A DNA stretch of 64,000 nt from Deltaproteobacteria bacterium. GTDB taxonomy: Bacteria; Desulfobacterota; Binatia; HRBIN30; CADEER01. Of this stretch, positions 1 through 8,847 are shown in pieces. The notes below the pieces were generated by a model. The model was not told the DNA's origin, did no database searches, and saw only the letters and a program-made list of their open reading frames with translations. Numbering within the stretch: the stretch's first letter is position 1; each line of letters opens with the position of its first letter. Where the stretch lies: positions 108,862 to 172,861 of the forward strand of contig JAJCZJ010000014.1 of the NCBI GenBank assembly GCA_029262455.1. Direction: 5' to 3'. Both the position numbers and the translations under genes were made by a program.

Positions 1-610
1 AGGTGAAGTCGATGGCCCCGCCGAAACCCAACTGCCGGCAGACCACGTCGGCATCTTCGAGACCCCAAAAGTCGTCACAGACGGTCCCCCATTGACCATC
101 GTGAAAGATCTCGACGCGGCCTTCGGAAGATGAAAATCCTCCCGCCAGACGCAACGCACCCTCGCCAGTGGCGCCGCTATTACAGATCACACTGGCATCT
201 TCGGGATGCGTGCAATCGTGCACTCCAAACCCAGGAAAAGAACACTGGGTCAGCTCCGACTCAAAGGATGAGCAATTGACGTCGTCCATCCAGATCGGGC
301 CAGTCCCCTGTCCGAAGAAGGAGAACGGCAGGGCCTCAGCTGCACCGGAGAATCCCAACTGCCGGCAAACGACATCTGCGTCCGCTATATCCCAGAAATC
401 GTCACACACCGTGCCCCACTCACCGGCGTGAAATACCTCGACCCGGCCTTCCGCCGAGGTCAGACCACCTGCGAGTCGAACCGCGCCTTCAATCAACGGA
501 CCTCCGAAAGCTGGCGTTCCAGAAAATAAAAGACAAGAGAGGGCCGAAAATACCGCGCGATCCGACACGCACCCGATCCAGGATCGTTCTCGATCTCTTG
601 TTCGCATCAT
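1..610 (-). CDS. Secreted SRCR-domain protein, 3' end outside window
   Basis: Reading the minus strand from the ATG pair at 610/607 gives an open frame that runs off the left edge (about 203 codons seen). AAGGAGAG lies just upstream (about 615-625). An N-terminal hydrophobic stretch around residues 20-35, ending near TPAFG, looks like a signal peptide. One full SRCR domain follows (about residues 43-145) with the family hallmarks GRVEVF, WGTVCDD and VVCRQLGF and the spaced cysteines, and a second SRCR domain is cut by the edge. SRCR domains are disulphide-bonded binding modules, common in animals and uncommon in bacteria. The SRCR pair is closely similar in layout to the protein at 10022-11587, so the missing C-terminus may also carry a dockerin; that is a guess. 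Confidence 0.85.
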   Translation of the reverse strand, partial: MMRTRDRERSWIGCVSDRAVFSALSCLLFSGTPAFGGPLIEGAVRLAGGLTSAEGRVEVFHAGEWGTVCDDFWDIADADVVCRQLGFSGAAEALPFSFFGQGTGPIWMDDVNCSSFESELTQCSFPGFGVHDCTHPEDASVICNSGATGEGALRLAGGFSSSEGRVEIFHDGQWGTVCDDFWGLEDADVVCRQLGFGGAIDFT

Positions 611-818
611 GGCTCTCCTTTTGATCGGACAATCGACGCACCCATTGAAGGGATCGCCAAAGTGCCGACGGCTGCGGTAGATTCGCGCTACGACTCTGTA
701 ATTTGAACCCAAGAAGCACCGGCTCGGAGCCGGCGCTACGAAACTTTCGGCGGGCAGCGCGCACGATCGAAAAACGTGTGCGCACTGCCCGCCGTCAATG
801 TGGCGAGCTTTCGATCGG
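611..818. other. Intergenic region with GC-rich hairpin
   Basis: No credible gene is seen between the SRCR start and the stop of the next lipoprotein gene. A GC-rich inverted repeat (CGGCTC-GGAGCCGG) lies near 719-733 and could act as a terminator or belong to a dispersed intergenic repeat family. Confidence 0.4.
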
Positions 819-2162
819 CTAATTGCAGATGAGGTTCTGCGGCGTGATCGTCACATCGGCACAATCCGCACAACATTCGGTGCAGGCGCGATCACCGTTG
901 ATACCAGCACCCCAGAAGCGCGTCGGGTTCGTTGTCCGCGGTTGCGCCCCAAAGCAGATCGACGCACCCGTGTTGCAGCTCAATGTTTGCCTGACCGTCC
1001 CGCCTTCATTCTCAGTGATGTAAACTTGCGTAGTGTCAGGTGGCCAAACCAGATTGTTGGTTGTGTCAAAGAATCTGACATCGAGCGGCAGCCCGTCATT
1101 GCACTGGTCGTTGATCGTCCAGGTCATGTTCGAAGTGTTCGGGGCAGGTGTCGGCGTCGGCCCGGGGTTTCCTCCCGGACAGCTGACCGTGAAGTTCCAC
1201 TGCGTGCTATCGCCATCGTCACAATTCGGTGTGACCGAAACGGTGACCAATGAAGACGAACCGGAATACGAGATCGTCTCGACCCCGTTCGCTCCGACAC
1301 AACCCGTATCAAACAGGACCCGCCCCTCGTACGTGACGACAAGGCGATCCTGCACATTAAACGTTTCGTACTCGAACTGAAACGAGCCTGAAGTCTGACC
1401 GAGGTCGACCACGCGAGTCTCCGGCGTGTCGGCACCCTGTTCCTGGAGACCGTTGCAGGGGGGCGGGGGCGGGCCACACATCGCCAAATCCTGGCAGCTC
1501 GGTTCGCTACAGCCATTACACGCCAGAATCACGTCTTGAATCGTCTCACGCGAGACGGTGCCCGACGCAGTGACAGCGAACTCGTAACATTTCACGTCGT
1601 GGCATACGCTCGAGAGCATGTCACAAATCTCCTGCGGGACTGTGAACTCGGTTTCGAGCACGCCGCCGGTCTGACCGCTGACGTTGTTGGTCGTCGGGAT
1701 GTTGATGATCGGCCCCGTGGCTCCAAAACGCATCCCAATCCCAACGACGTCGCCAGACGGCGCGTTGAAGGGAACACTCACCCTGCCAATCTGGCCCGGC
1801 ATCAACTCAGCCAAGACGACGCCCGAAGACGACACCGTCACATCACTCGATTCACTCGGATTGCCCAGCACCGTCGCCCCGGGAATCTGCTGTAGCAACT
1901 GGTTCAACATACCTTCCACGGTCATCTCCGGCGTAAAAGTCGGAGTCGAGGCCGGCGGTACCGTCGGTGTCGCGGTCGGCGCCGCCACCACATTCGTCGC
2001 CGTCGGCGTAACCGATGAGTCGCCACCGCCACCACTAGAACACGCGGCGAGTAGCAAACTCACCGAAACCACAATGAGTGTTCGAAAACCCTCAAATTTT
2101 TCGGACTTTACTCCCCCCCTACCAGTCGAATCTGAAACAACACCGTCTTCTGCATGCATCAT
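819..2162 (-). CDS. Cys-rich secreted lipoprotein of unknown function
   Basis: A 447-residue protein. The start is the first of two ATGs (2162/2159), supported by AGAGGAGA about 8 bases upstream. After about 25 polar residues there is a hydrophobic segment ending in the lipobox LLAAC (about residues 38-42), followed by SSGGGGDSS and a Thr/Pro linker, so it should be an envelope-anchored lipoprotein. The body holds many cysteines, including a CPGG and a final CCADC cluster, and a second Thr/Pro linker near residues 330-345. The long n-region before the signal segment is unusual, so a later start cannot be excluded. No known catalytic motif is visible. It lies between an SRCR protein and another lipoprotein, all on the minus strand. 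Confidence 0.75.
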   Translation of the reverse strand: MMHAEDGVVSDSTGRGGVKSEKFEGFRTLIVVSVSLLLAACSSGGGGDSSVTPTATNVVAAPTATPTVPPASTPTFTPEMTVEGMLNQLLQQIPGATVLGNPSESSDVTVSSSGVVLAELMPGQIGRVSVPFNAPSGDVVGIGMRFGATGPIINIPTTNNVSGQTGGVLETEFTVPQEICDMLSSVCHDVKCYEFAVTASGTVSRETIQDVILACNGCSEPSCQDLAMCGPPPPPCNGLQEQGADTPETRVVDLGQTSGSFQFEYETFNVQDRLVVTYEGRVLFDTGCVGANGVETISYSGSSSLVTVSVTPNCDDGDSTQWNFTVSCPGGNPGPTPTPAPNTSNMTWTINDQCNDGLPLDVRFFDTTNNLVWPPDTTQVYITENEGGTVRQTLSCNTGASICFGAQPRTTNPTRFWGAGINGDRACTECCADCADVTITPQNLICN

Positions 2163-2614
2163 ATTGCCGTTCTCCTCTCTGAACCCTGCGTAAGATGCAG
2201 CATTGGTAGGTCAGCACGCTGTCTCCGAACAAGATGGGAGAATTACGTACAAGACACCACCGCGGTCCAGCTTGATCGGGCAGCGATCGCCGCAAGTACC
2301 TGAGAACTAACAAAAAATGCGTATCCTCTCGTTGATCCGGAGGCGGCGCTGAAGGACGAAGTATCCATCACTCGTGGAAAATTGTCCGAATACAGAACGC
2401 TGAGCAGGCATTCCGCGGGACTTTGTCGGCGCGAATTCTGCACGAGCCCCCCATTCACCAAGCCGAAGCCGCGATAGCGGTCTCAACCACCCAGCAGACC
2501 GGCGGATCTGCACCGAGGCGCCGCCGCAACTACTCCTCACGCGGTCGCCCGAGGGGGAAACGCCCCCCTATTCACACACCAGAGTTCCGGCTCGCGACCC
2601 TTAGCGATGACGCT
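2163..2614. other. Intergenic region, no gene recognised
   Basis: Several short open frames occur here on both strands, but none has a convincing ribosome site or a protein-like composition. The stretch probably holds the promoter of the minus-strand lipoprotein gene starting at 2162 and the terminator of the gene ending at 2615. I see no clear hairpin with a T-run. Confidence 0.4.
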
Positions 2615-3274
2615 TCACGGCGCGAGCAATAAGACGAACCTCGTTCCCCTTGGATCATCCGCCGCGCGTACGACCTGAAACGACGAGGCTTTCTCGACAG
2701 TCCGATCGTCTTCAACCTGGAGCCGGAACAGGGCTTCGTACGTCCCCGTCGGCCAGCCTTCTGGAACATCAAAATCGATACCGCTCTCGTACGTGCCTTG
2801 ATCGACTGTTGCCGTGTCGGACGACCACACCTCGGCGCTACTGTCGCCGCCCACTTTCTTCACGTACCACTTTTCCTGGTAGACGATCTTCTCTGACGGT
2901 TGCGGGGTCAGCGCCGTCCAGCGCGCACGAAACGCAACCTCGTCGCCTTCGCCAGACTGAGACTCAGCCACAACGCTATCGACGAAAGTCGAGCGACTCT
3001 GGCCGGTGTAACCGTGACTAGCCGCGGCATCGTCCCGGTTCGCTAGGTATTTCAGCCCGGCATACGTCCCCACGGCAGTAGCGACGCCAGCTCCCGCCGC
3101 GATGGCCGCGCAATCTCCATCCGAACCACCGCTGGCTTTACAAATTGCGTAGGCACCGCCGCCCATGACGACTCCGCCCAGTATCGAAGTAATCCCGGCA
3201 TTGTCCTTCGCCGCCTGACAAGACCACAGAGGCGCTACAATCACTGCACACAACGCTACAAACCAGCGGTTCAT
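2615..3274 (-). CDS. Small lipoprotein with Gly-rich membrane-like segment
   Basis: A 219-residue protein. The ATG at 3274 is preferred over longer upstream options because GGAGGG lies about 8 bases before it and the protein then begins directly with a signal peptide ending in a lipobox-like LWSC (about residues 14-17). A Gly/Ala-rich stretch (about residues 30-75, with GGVVMGGGAYAIC and AIAAGAGVATAVG) resembles the glycine-zipper segments of small outer-membrane lipoproteins. The C-terminal half looks like an Ig-type beta domain (phrases such as VAFRARWTAL and GTYEALFRLQVEDD). Function unknown. It lies 43 bp downstream of the Ser/Thr kinase gene and may be co-transcribed with it. Confidence 0.72.
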   Translation of the reverse strand: MNRWFVALCAVIVAPLWSCQAAKDNAGITSILGGVVMGGGAYAICKASGGSDGDCAAIAAGAGVATAVGTYAGLKYLANRDDAAASHGYTGQSRSTFVDSVVAESQSGEGDEVAFRARWTALTPQPSEKIVYQEKWYVKKVGGDSSAEVWSSDTATVDQGTYESGIDFDVPEGWPTGTYEALFRLQVEDDRTVEKASSFQVVRAADDPRGTRFVLLLAP

Positions 3275-3317
3275 CGATCGAGCCCTCCACGCCGTGCCGA
3301 TACGGCTTGTCAAACCT

Positions 3318-4964
3318 TCAGCGCACTCTCTTCGAAACGGTCCTTCGCACCTCTGGCAAAGCCGCCGAGCAACCTACCGCGAAGGGGTCAGCGACGCAAC
3401 GATCTTCCTGTGTAGGCGTCGCGGTGAATACCCGCGGCTTCGGCTCCGGTCGTTTGGCGACAGTCGGCCTTCGTGTGTTGACGGCATGGGTCGCGCGAGC
3501 CGTCGGCCTCGGCGTATTGACGACATTCGCTGTGCCGACAGTCGGCTCCAACGCGTCGATCGCGCTTGCCGCCGGAGCGGTCGGCAATGTCGGCACAGTC
3601 GCAATGACCGTCGCCGTAGCAGTCACCTGGGTCGGAGTCGGAGTCCCGGCCGCATCTTCCGCCATCGGAACAGATTTCATCAACGTGCTCGCCTGCCCGC
3701 CGTCCGATCCGGCTCTACCACGGTGGTCCACTGCGGTAGGCTCCGACACCGTCGGCGCAAGAACCGACCCGGCAACCGGAGTCGAAGCGCCCGGCCCGCC
3801 GCGCGACAGAGGGCCAACACGCAGAGCACCGGATGAGATCAACGCGACGAGCGCAATCCCGACGAAGACAAATCCCAGGGCGGCGGCAATCCCCTTCGCG
3901 TTCGGCCGCCCGCTCCCACCTCGCAGTTCGCGGAGCGCGTCACAAAACTTCCCGCAGGTTTGGTAGCGCCGCCCCGGGTCCGGATCCAACGCGCGCATCA
4001 CCACCCGCTCGAGCTGTCGCGAGGTATTCGGTGCGAGTTTGCGAATCGGCACCGGGGGTTCGAAGGCAGCATCCAAGATCTTGCGAGCTGATTCGGGATG
4101 CGTCTCTGGGTCGAAATCGAGCGTTACAGTTCGATAGGGCTTGTCTCCGGTCAGGGCCTCGTAAAGCACCACACCGAGAGAAAAGACATCCGCACGCCGA
4201 TCGACGGTACGCGGCGTGCCGATCTGTTCGGGAGCCATATAGTTTGCCGTGCCGGCTCCGGCCATGATCGACTTCGTGGTCTTCGAACCCGGCTCTTGCG
4301 GAACACGGACAATCCCAAAGTCGCCGACCTGGAACCTCCCGTCGCCGAGGCAGAAGATGTTTGCCGGTTTGATGTCGCGATGAGCGACGACGCCGTTGCC
4401 ATGCGCGAAGTCCAGCGCGTCGGCAACATCAACACCAAGGTCTATCACCTCGGCCTCGGTCAAAACGCTTCGCCTGCGTAGCTCGTCTTGGAGTGTGCCC
4501 GCTTCGACCAGAGTCATCGCAATGAAGGGCACCTTCGGATCGTAGTCGTTAACCCGAACGATGCCCGGGTGCTCCAATCGCCGCGCCGTCTTGGCTTCAC
4601 GGTCGAAGCTCTTGCGGAACTCCACCCGATCGAGTTCGTCGAGATCGGCGTCATCGATCACCTTGATCGCCACAGCGAGATCGAAGTGCTCGTCCCAGGC
4701 TTCGTAAACGGTTCCAAAACCTCCGCCACCGATACGCTTGATCAAGCGATAGCGACTTCCCCCAAGCTCAGGAAAGTCCGCGCGTGAACCCGCGCCCGGA
4801 GACCCAACGCGTGACGCAGCCTCCGCCTGCCCACCTCCCTCCCTCGGCTGATCCTTATCCGAGGAGTCGGGTGCGCGGCGCGTCGCAGCCGCAGGCGCGC
4901 GTTTGGTCTCCGCGGGCAGCCCGCCCGAGCGCGGCTTTGAGGTCTTGTGATCGTCTTCCGACAT
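3318..4964 (-). CDS. Membrane-anchored Hanks-type Ser/Thr protein kinase
   Basis: A 548-residue protein from the ATG at 4964; an in-frame TTG 18 bases upstream is an alternative. An Ala/Pro/Arg-rich N-tail precedes a full kinase domain (about residues 70-345): glycine loop IGGGGFGTVYEAW, VAIK lysine near 101, catalytic loop HRDIKPANIF (Asp near 197), DFG near 215 and APEQ. All essential residues are kept, so it should be active. One membrane segment (about residues 360-385) is followed by a Thr/Pro/Ala-rich region that should be periplasmic and a short Cys-containing tail. This is the general PknB/PpkA-type layout without PASTA repeats. In T6SS loci such kinases phosphorylate FHA proteins; the FHA protein here is about 40 kb away, so the link is only a possibility. 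Confidence 0.93.
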   Translation of the reverse strand: MSEDDHKTSKPRSGGLPAETKRAPAAATRRAPDSSDKDQPREGGGQAEAASRVGSPGAGSRADFPELGGSRYRLIKRIGGGGFGTVYEAWDEHFDLAVAIKVIDDADLDELDRVEFRKSFDREAKTARRLEHPGIVRVNDYDPKVPFIAMTLVEAGTLQDELRRRSVLTEAEVIDLGVDVADALDFAHGNGVVAHRDIKPANIFCLGDGRFQVGDFGIVRVPQEPGSKTTKSIMAGAGTANYMAPEQIGTPRTVDRRADVFSLGVVLYEALTGDKPYRTVTLDFDPETHPESARKILDAAFEPPVPIRKLAPNTSRQLERVVMRALDPDPGRRYQTCGKFCDALRELRGGSGRPNAKGIAAALGFVFVGIALVALISSGALRVGPLSRGGPGASTPVAGSVLAPTVSEPTAVDHRGRAGSDGGQASTLMKSVPMAEDAAGTPTPTQVTATATVIATVPTLPTAPAASAIDALEPTVGTANVVNTPRPTARATHAVNTRRPTVAKRPEPKPRVFTATPTQEDRCVADPFAVGCSAALPEVRRTVSKRVR

Positions 4965-5295
4965 CCTGTTACCCGGCCCCAAGACTGTTCCGAACGGAGC
5001 AAACTCGCATTGCGTCTCGCGCTACAGCGAACCGACACGGCCCCCGGCCGCGAACTAGAACCCAAACACTCCCCTTCATCAAGGTCAGAAAATTCGCAAG
5101 GCTCGGCGCGCACCAGAGTGTCCGCTCAAGTCGCCCAAACGACAACCCGCCATCTCCGCATCGCCCGTCGAATCAATAGACTCGTCATCTCGCGTACGTG
5201 TTTTCGCGTACGTTGACAGCAGACTGGTGATGGGATTACGAAGGCCTAGATGTGACAATTCGTAGAATAGACACCCCAAGAGGAGGCAGTCCAAA
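4965..5295. other. Divergent intergenic region between kinase and RDD gene
   Basis: This stretch separates two divergent genes and should hold both promoters. A direct repeat CGCGTACG (5191-5198 and 5205-5212) sits just before a TTGACA. The repeat core CGTACG is palindromic, so this could be an operator. No gene is supported here. Confidence 0.4.
5213..5242 (+). promoter_or_regulatory. Possible sigma-70 promoter of the RDD gene
   Basis: A perfect -35 box TTGACA (5213-5218) is followed after 18 bases by TACGAA (5237-5242), which matches the -10 consensus at only three of six positions. It points to the RDD gene starting at 5296. Confidence 0.25.
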
Positions 5296-5802
5296 ATGGC
5301 ACAATGTTCATCGTGCAACGCAGAGACCGTAGCAGGCGCACGTTGGTGCGGTATTTGTCATGCGAATGTTCTGGACGCATCGATCGGGCGACTAGCGTCG
5401 CCGGTGCGGAGATTGGGCGCGCACTTTCTAGATATCATGGTTCCAGTCGGCGCCGTCTTTACCATGATGATGTTGGCAGGGGCCGGAGGTGCAACCGGCA
5501 ATCAAGTCGCCGGAGGAATCGGTGCCATCGTCGCAGCCGGGTTCTTCATCATGTACATCGTCTGGGCACTGCGCCTCTTTGCCAACGGAACGACTCCCGG
5601 AAAGCGGGCGCTGGGCATGCGCGTCGTCGTGGAAGACGGCAACTCCGCCGGCTTTGGCACAATGTTCATTCGCGAGTGGATCGGCAAGTTTATTTCCGGA
5701 ATGATCTTCTCTCTCGGGTTCATTTGGATTCTTTTCGATTCGGACAATCAGGGTTGGCACGACAAGCTGATGAACACCTACGTAGTCAAGGGAGAAACAT
5801 GA
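5296..5802 (+). CDS. RDD-family membrane protein with N-terminal zinc ribbon
   Basis: A 168-residue protein with GAGGAGG upstream of the ATG. Residues 4-21 contain CxxC...CGIC, a one-ribbon zinc site. An RDD domain follows (about residues 33-165), with the starting pattern RLASPVRRLGAHFLDI, two or three hydrophobic segments (about 48-65, 74-95 and 133-150) and the typical middle motif NGTTPGKRALGMRVV. RDD proteins are small integral membrane proteins, some linked to ion transport, mostly of unknown role. It is transcribed away from the kinase and converges on the cohesin protein gene with only 15 bp between the stops. Confidence 0.9.
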   Translation: MAQCSSCNAETVAGARWCGICHANVLDASIGRLASPVRRLGAHFLDIMVPVGAVFTMMMLAGAGGATGNQVAGGIGAIVAAGFFIMYIVWALRLFANGTTPGKRALGMRVVVEDGNSAGFGTMFIREWIGKFISGMIFSLGFIWILFDSDNQGWHDKLMNTYVVKGET

Positions 5803-5817
5803 CGCTCATTTGCGGGT

Positions 5818-8718
5818 CTAAAAACCGTTGATCTGTACCGAGCCGTCCACACAGGTACTCGCAACCGAGTCGCCCTGGGGGGAACCGGCACCCGCGCCGC
5901 TACAAGAAAGGGTGGAGTTTCCTATCGGTGCGTCTGCCGCGATCTGCACCCGGCAGGTGTAGAGGACGGCCCCATTCGGAATGGGACTGAGATCCTGAAA
6001 CGACAACACCAGCGTATCTAAGCCAGTACAATCGACCCCGGGAGTACACCCGTTCGGCAGAAATCTGAAGAGCGACGCCTCCCTGACCAAAGCCGGGTTG
6101 ACCTCGCAGTCCTCGATCTTGCACTCGCCGATGCAGTCCGCGTCGGTGACGCAAGGGCTGCCATTTCGGCGACAAGTTCTACTTCCAATTGGCACCTCGG
6201 GCACGAATACCCCGGGACCGAAGGTAATGTCGTTCTCGGTCCCAGCCACCGACGTGTTACTCGCCAGTCGGACCTCGATCTCGACCGTACCTCCCGGCAC
6301 GCCGGCGGCCGAGCCGATCTCAATTCTCGCTCCCCCCGAAGGTGGCAGCGTGTGCGTCGCTGTCGGAGAAGGCCCAGGCGGGCTCGTCGCCGTTGCCGTC
6401 GCTGAAGGCCCGGGCGAGCCCGTCGGTGTCGGCGTTACTGTCGGAGCCGGACTGCCGCTGATCTGCACCGAGCCACCCACACAAGCTGTCGACACAGAGT
6501 CGCCCTGGGGGGAACTGGCACCGGCGCCGCTACAAGAGAGGCTGGAGTTCCCTATCGGTGCGTCGGCCGCGATCTGCAATCGGCAGGTGTAGAGGACAGA
6601 ACCATTCGGAATGGGACTGATATTATCAAACGACAACACCAGCGTGCTCAAGCCAGTGCAATCCACACCCGGCGTGCACCCACCCGGCAGAAATCCGAAG
6701 TGCGTAGCTTCCCTGCCCAACGCCGGGTTAACGTCGCAATCGACGATCTTGCACCCGCCGAAGCAGTCGGTGTCGGTGATGCAGGGGCTGCCGCCTTGGC
6801 GACAGGTTCTGCTTCCAATCGGCACCTCGGGCACAAACACTCCGGGACCAAAGAAAATGTCGTTCTCGACCCCAGCCACCGACGTATTACTCGCCAATCG
6901 GACCTCGATCTCGACCGTACCTCCCGGCACGCCGGCGGCCGAGCCAATCTCAATTCTCGCTCCCCCCGAGGGCGGCAGCGTGTGCGTCGCTGTCGGGGAA
7001 GGCCCGGGCGAGCCCGTCGGTGTCGGCGTTACTGTCGGAGCCGGACTGCCGCTGATCTGCACCGAGCCACCCACACAAGCTGTCGACACACTGTTTCCGC
7101 CTGGATCGGCAGCCCCAGCCCCGGCGCACGCCAACGCACTGTTACCGACCGGGGCGGCCGAGGCGATCTGCAATCGGCAGGTGTAGAGGACAGAACCATT
7201 CGGAATGGGACTGATATTATCAAACGACAACACCAGCGTGCTCAAGCCAGTGCACTCCACACCCGGCGTGCACCCACCCGGCAGAAATCCGAAGTCTGTA
7301 GCTTCCCTGCCCAACGCCGGGTTAACGTCGCAATCGACGATCTTGCACCTACCGAAGCAGTCGGTGTCGGTGATGCAGGGGCTGCCGTTTCGGCGACAGG
7401 TTCTGCTTCCAATCGGCACCTCGGGCACAAACACTCCGGGACCGAAGAAAATGTCGTTCTCGACCCCAGCCACCGACGTGTTACTCGCCAGTCGGACCTC
7501 GATCTCGACCGTACCTCCCGGCACGCCGGCGGCCGAGCCAATCTCAATTCTCGCTCCCCCCGAGGGCGGCAGCGTGTGCGTCGCTGTCGGGGAAGGCGCT
7601 GGGTCGGTCCTCGTCGGTGTCGCGGTCGGCACCGGACTGCCACTGATCTCAACGGAGCCGTCGGCGCACGCGGTCGACAAACTGTCACCCTGCGGCGATG
7701 CCGCCCCGGCGTCGACACACGCCAACACTGAGGTTCCGAGCGCCGCGTCTGCGGCAATTTGCATCCTGCAAGTATAAAGGACCGAACCGGACGGAATCAC
7801 ATCGGTATTGTCGATCGACAACACCAACGTTCCAACTCCAAGGCAATCGATACCCGGCGAGCAACCGAACGGCAGAAACGAAAAGATCGACGAATCCTTA
7901 GCGATCCCTGGATTGACCTCGCAGTCCACCAACTTGCATCCACCAAAGCCACAATCCGCATCGGTGACGCACGGACTGCCGTTCTCTCGACAGGTTCTGC
8001 TACCGATCGGCACCTCGGAGACAAAAACGTCCGCTCCAAACAGTACATCATTCTCCGTACCGGCGACCGAGGTACCGCTCACTAGCCGCACCTCGACTTC
8101 GACGGTGCCACCCGGCCGGCCGACAGCCGCGCCGATCTCAATTGCAACTTCCGACGGCGGAGTCGTCGCAGTCGCGCTCGGCTCGATGGTCGGAGTCTCA
8201 CTCGGCTCAGTTGTCGCAGTCGCGCTCGGCTCGATTGTCGGAGTCGCACTCGGCTCCATTGTCGGAGTCGCAGTCGCCGGACACCCATTGAGTGCGTTGC
8301 CAACAGCGAGGACCAGTTCATTGATTCGGACCGCTCCGTCGCCAGAGGCGTCGGCCGCGGGACACGCATCCAGCGGCTGAACGCCGAGGGCGATATTCAC
8401 CATGCGAACCAACTCATTGATCGCGACCTGACCATTGGAGTCGCAGTCGCCCGTACAGGCATGCGATGGCGCAGGGAGACCCGCCAGGATCAGAGTCGAG
8501 ACGATTGTCGCCGTTGCAAACTCAACAGCCCGACGGAAAACAGGATGCGGACTGCAAGCGTTCTTTGACCGATATCGCGGCGTTGCGAAATCCTCAAAGA
8601 AAGCTTCGCCTCCCGCGTCCGCCAAGGCTTTGGTAGACAGTCCGTTCTCGCGCCTTGCCCTGCCGGCCAAATCCTCGTTCTCGCTGCCGCACATGTTTTT
8701 CGACGGACTGCTGAACAT
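5818..8718 (-). CDS. Secreted protein with dockerin-like pair and four cohesin-like domains
   Basis: A 966-residue protein. The ATG at 8718 has GAGGAG 7-8 bases upstream. An unusually long n-region (about 60 residues) precedes a hydrophobic export segment ending near residue 87 (APSHA). Next come a dockerin-like repeat pair (about 88-146; GDCDSNGQVAINELV and ADASGDGAVRINELV), a Thr/Pro/Glu linker (147-190), then four cohesin-like domains (about 191-361, 390-558, 588-756 and 798-966) separated by Thr/Pro linkers. Each domain starts with an I-E-I-G...PGGTVE strand, carries a Cys-rich insert (TCR..GSPC.TD.DC) and ends with a SVLYTCR.QIA strand. Cohesins classically bind dockerins, so this may be a scaffoldin-like surface protein, with two similar partners nearby. 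Assignment to the cohesin fold is by eye. Confidence 0.8.
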   Translation of the reverse strand: MFSSPSKNMCGSENEDLAGRARRENGLSTKALADAGGEAFFEDFATPRYRSKNACSPHPVFRRAVEFATATIVSTLILAGLPAPSHACTGDCDSNGQVAINELVRMVNIALGVQPLDACPAADASGDGAVRINELVLAVGNALNGCPATATPTMEPSATPTIEPSATATTEPSETPTIEPSATATTPPSEVAIEIGAAVGRPGGTVEVEVRLVSGTSVAGTENDVLFGADVFVSEVPIGSRTCRENGSPCVTDADCGFGGCKLVDCEVNPGIAKDSSIFSFLPFGCSPGIDCLGVGTLVLSIDNTDVIPSGSVLYTCRMQIAADAALGTSVLACVDAGAASPQGDSLSTACADGSVEISGSPVPTATPTRTDPAPSPTATHTLPPSGGARIEIGSAAGVPGGTVEIEVRLASNTSVAGVENDIFFGPGVFVPEVPIGSRTCRRNGSPCITDTDCFGRCKIVDCDVNPALGREATDFGFLPGGCTPGVECTGLSTLVLSFDNISPIPNGSVLYTCRLQIASAAPVGNSALACAGAGAADPGGNSVSTACVGGSVQISGSPAPTVTPTPTGSPGPSPTATHTLPPSGGARIEIGSAAGVPGGTVEIEVRLASNTSVAGVENDIFFGPGVFVPEVPIGSRTCRQGGSPCITDTDCFGGCKIVDCDVNPALGREATHFGFLPGGCTPGVDCTGLSTLVLSFDNISPIPNGSVLYTCRLQIAADAPIGNSSLSCSGAGASSPQGDSVSTACVGGSVQISGSPAPTVTPTPTGSPGPSATATATSPPGPSPTATHTLPPSGGARIEIGSAAGVPGGTVEIEVRLASNTSVAGTENDITFGPGVFVPEVPIGSRTCRRNGSPCVTDADCIGECKIEDCEVNPALVREASLFRFLPNGCTPGVDCTGLDTLVLSFQDLSPIPNGAVLYTCRVQIAADAPIGNSTLSCSGAGAGSPQGDSVASTCVDGSVQINGF
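6364..7551 (-). repeat. Near-identical 594-bp tandem duplication (cohesin modules 2 and 3)
   Basis: Two adjacent units of 594 bp (about 6958-7551 and 6364-6957) encode cohesin-like modules 2 and 3 plus linkers. Long stretches are identical at the DNA level; for example the segments starting at 6601 and 7195 match over dozens of bases. This shows recent in-frame duplication (198 codons) or gene conversion. Confidence 0.8.
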
Positions 8719-8847
8719 TTCATATCTCCTCAAAGACTTACTCAGACAACAATCATTTGTGGGAAGCCGTCGGCAAGTTGGGGCACTCGTAGACTTCTCG
8801 AAAGTGCGACCGCGTCCAAGCAATCCACAGACTCGGAAGGATCTCGT

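Noticed and set aside
8718..8823. Longer N-terminus for the four-cohesin protein from 8823
   Set aside because: The ATG at 8718 has a clear GAGGAG at the right distance, and the longer version adds a Cys/Arg-rich stretch before an already long n-region.
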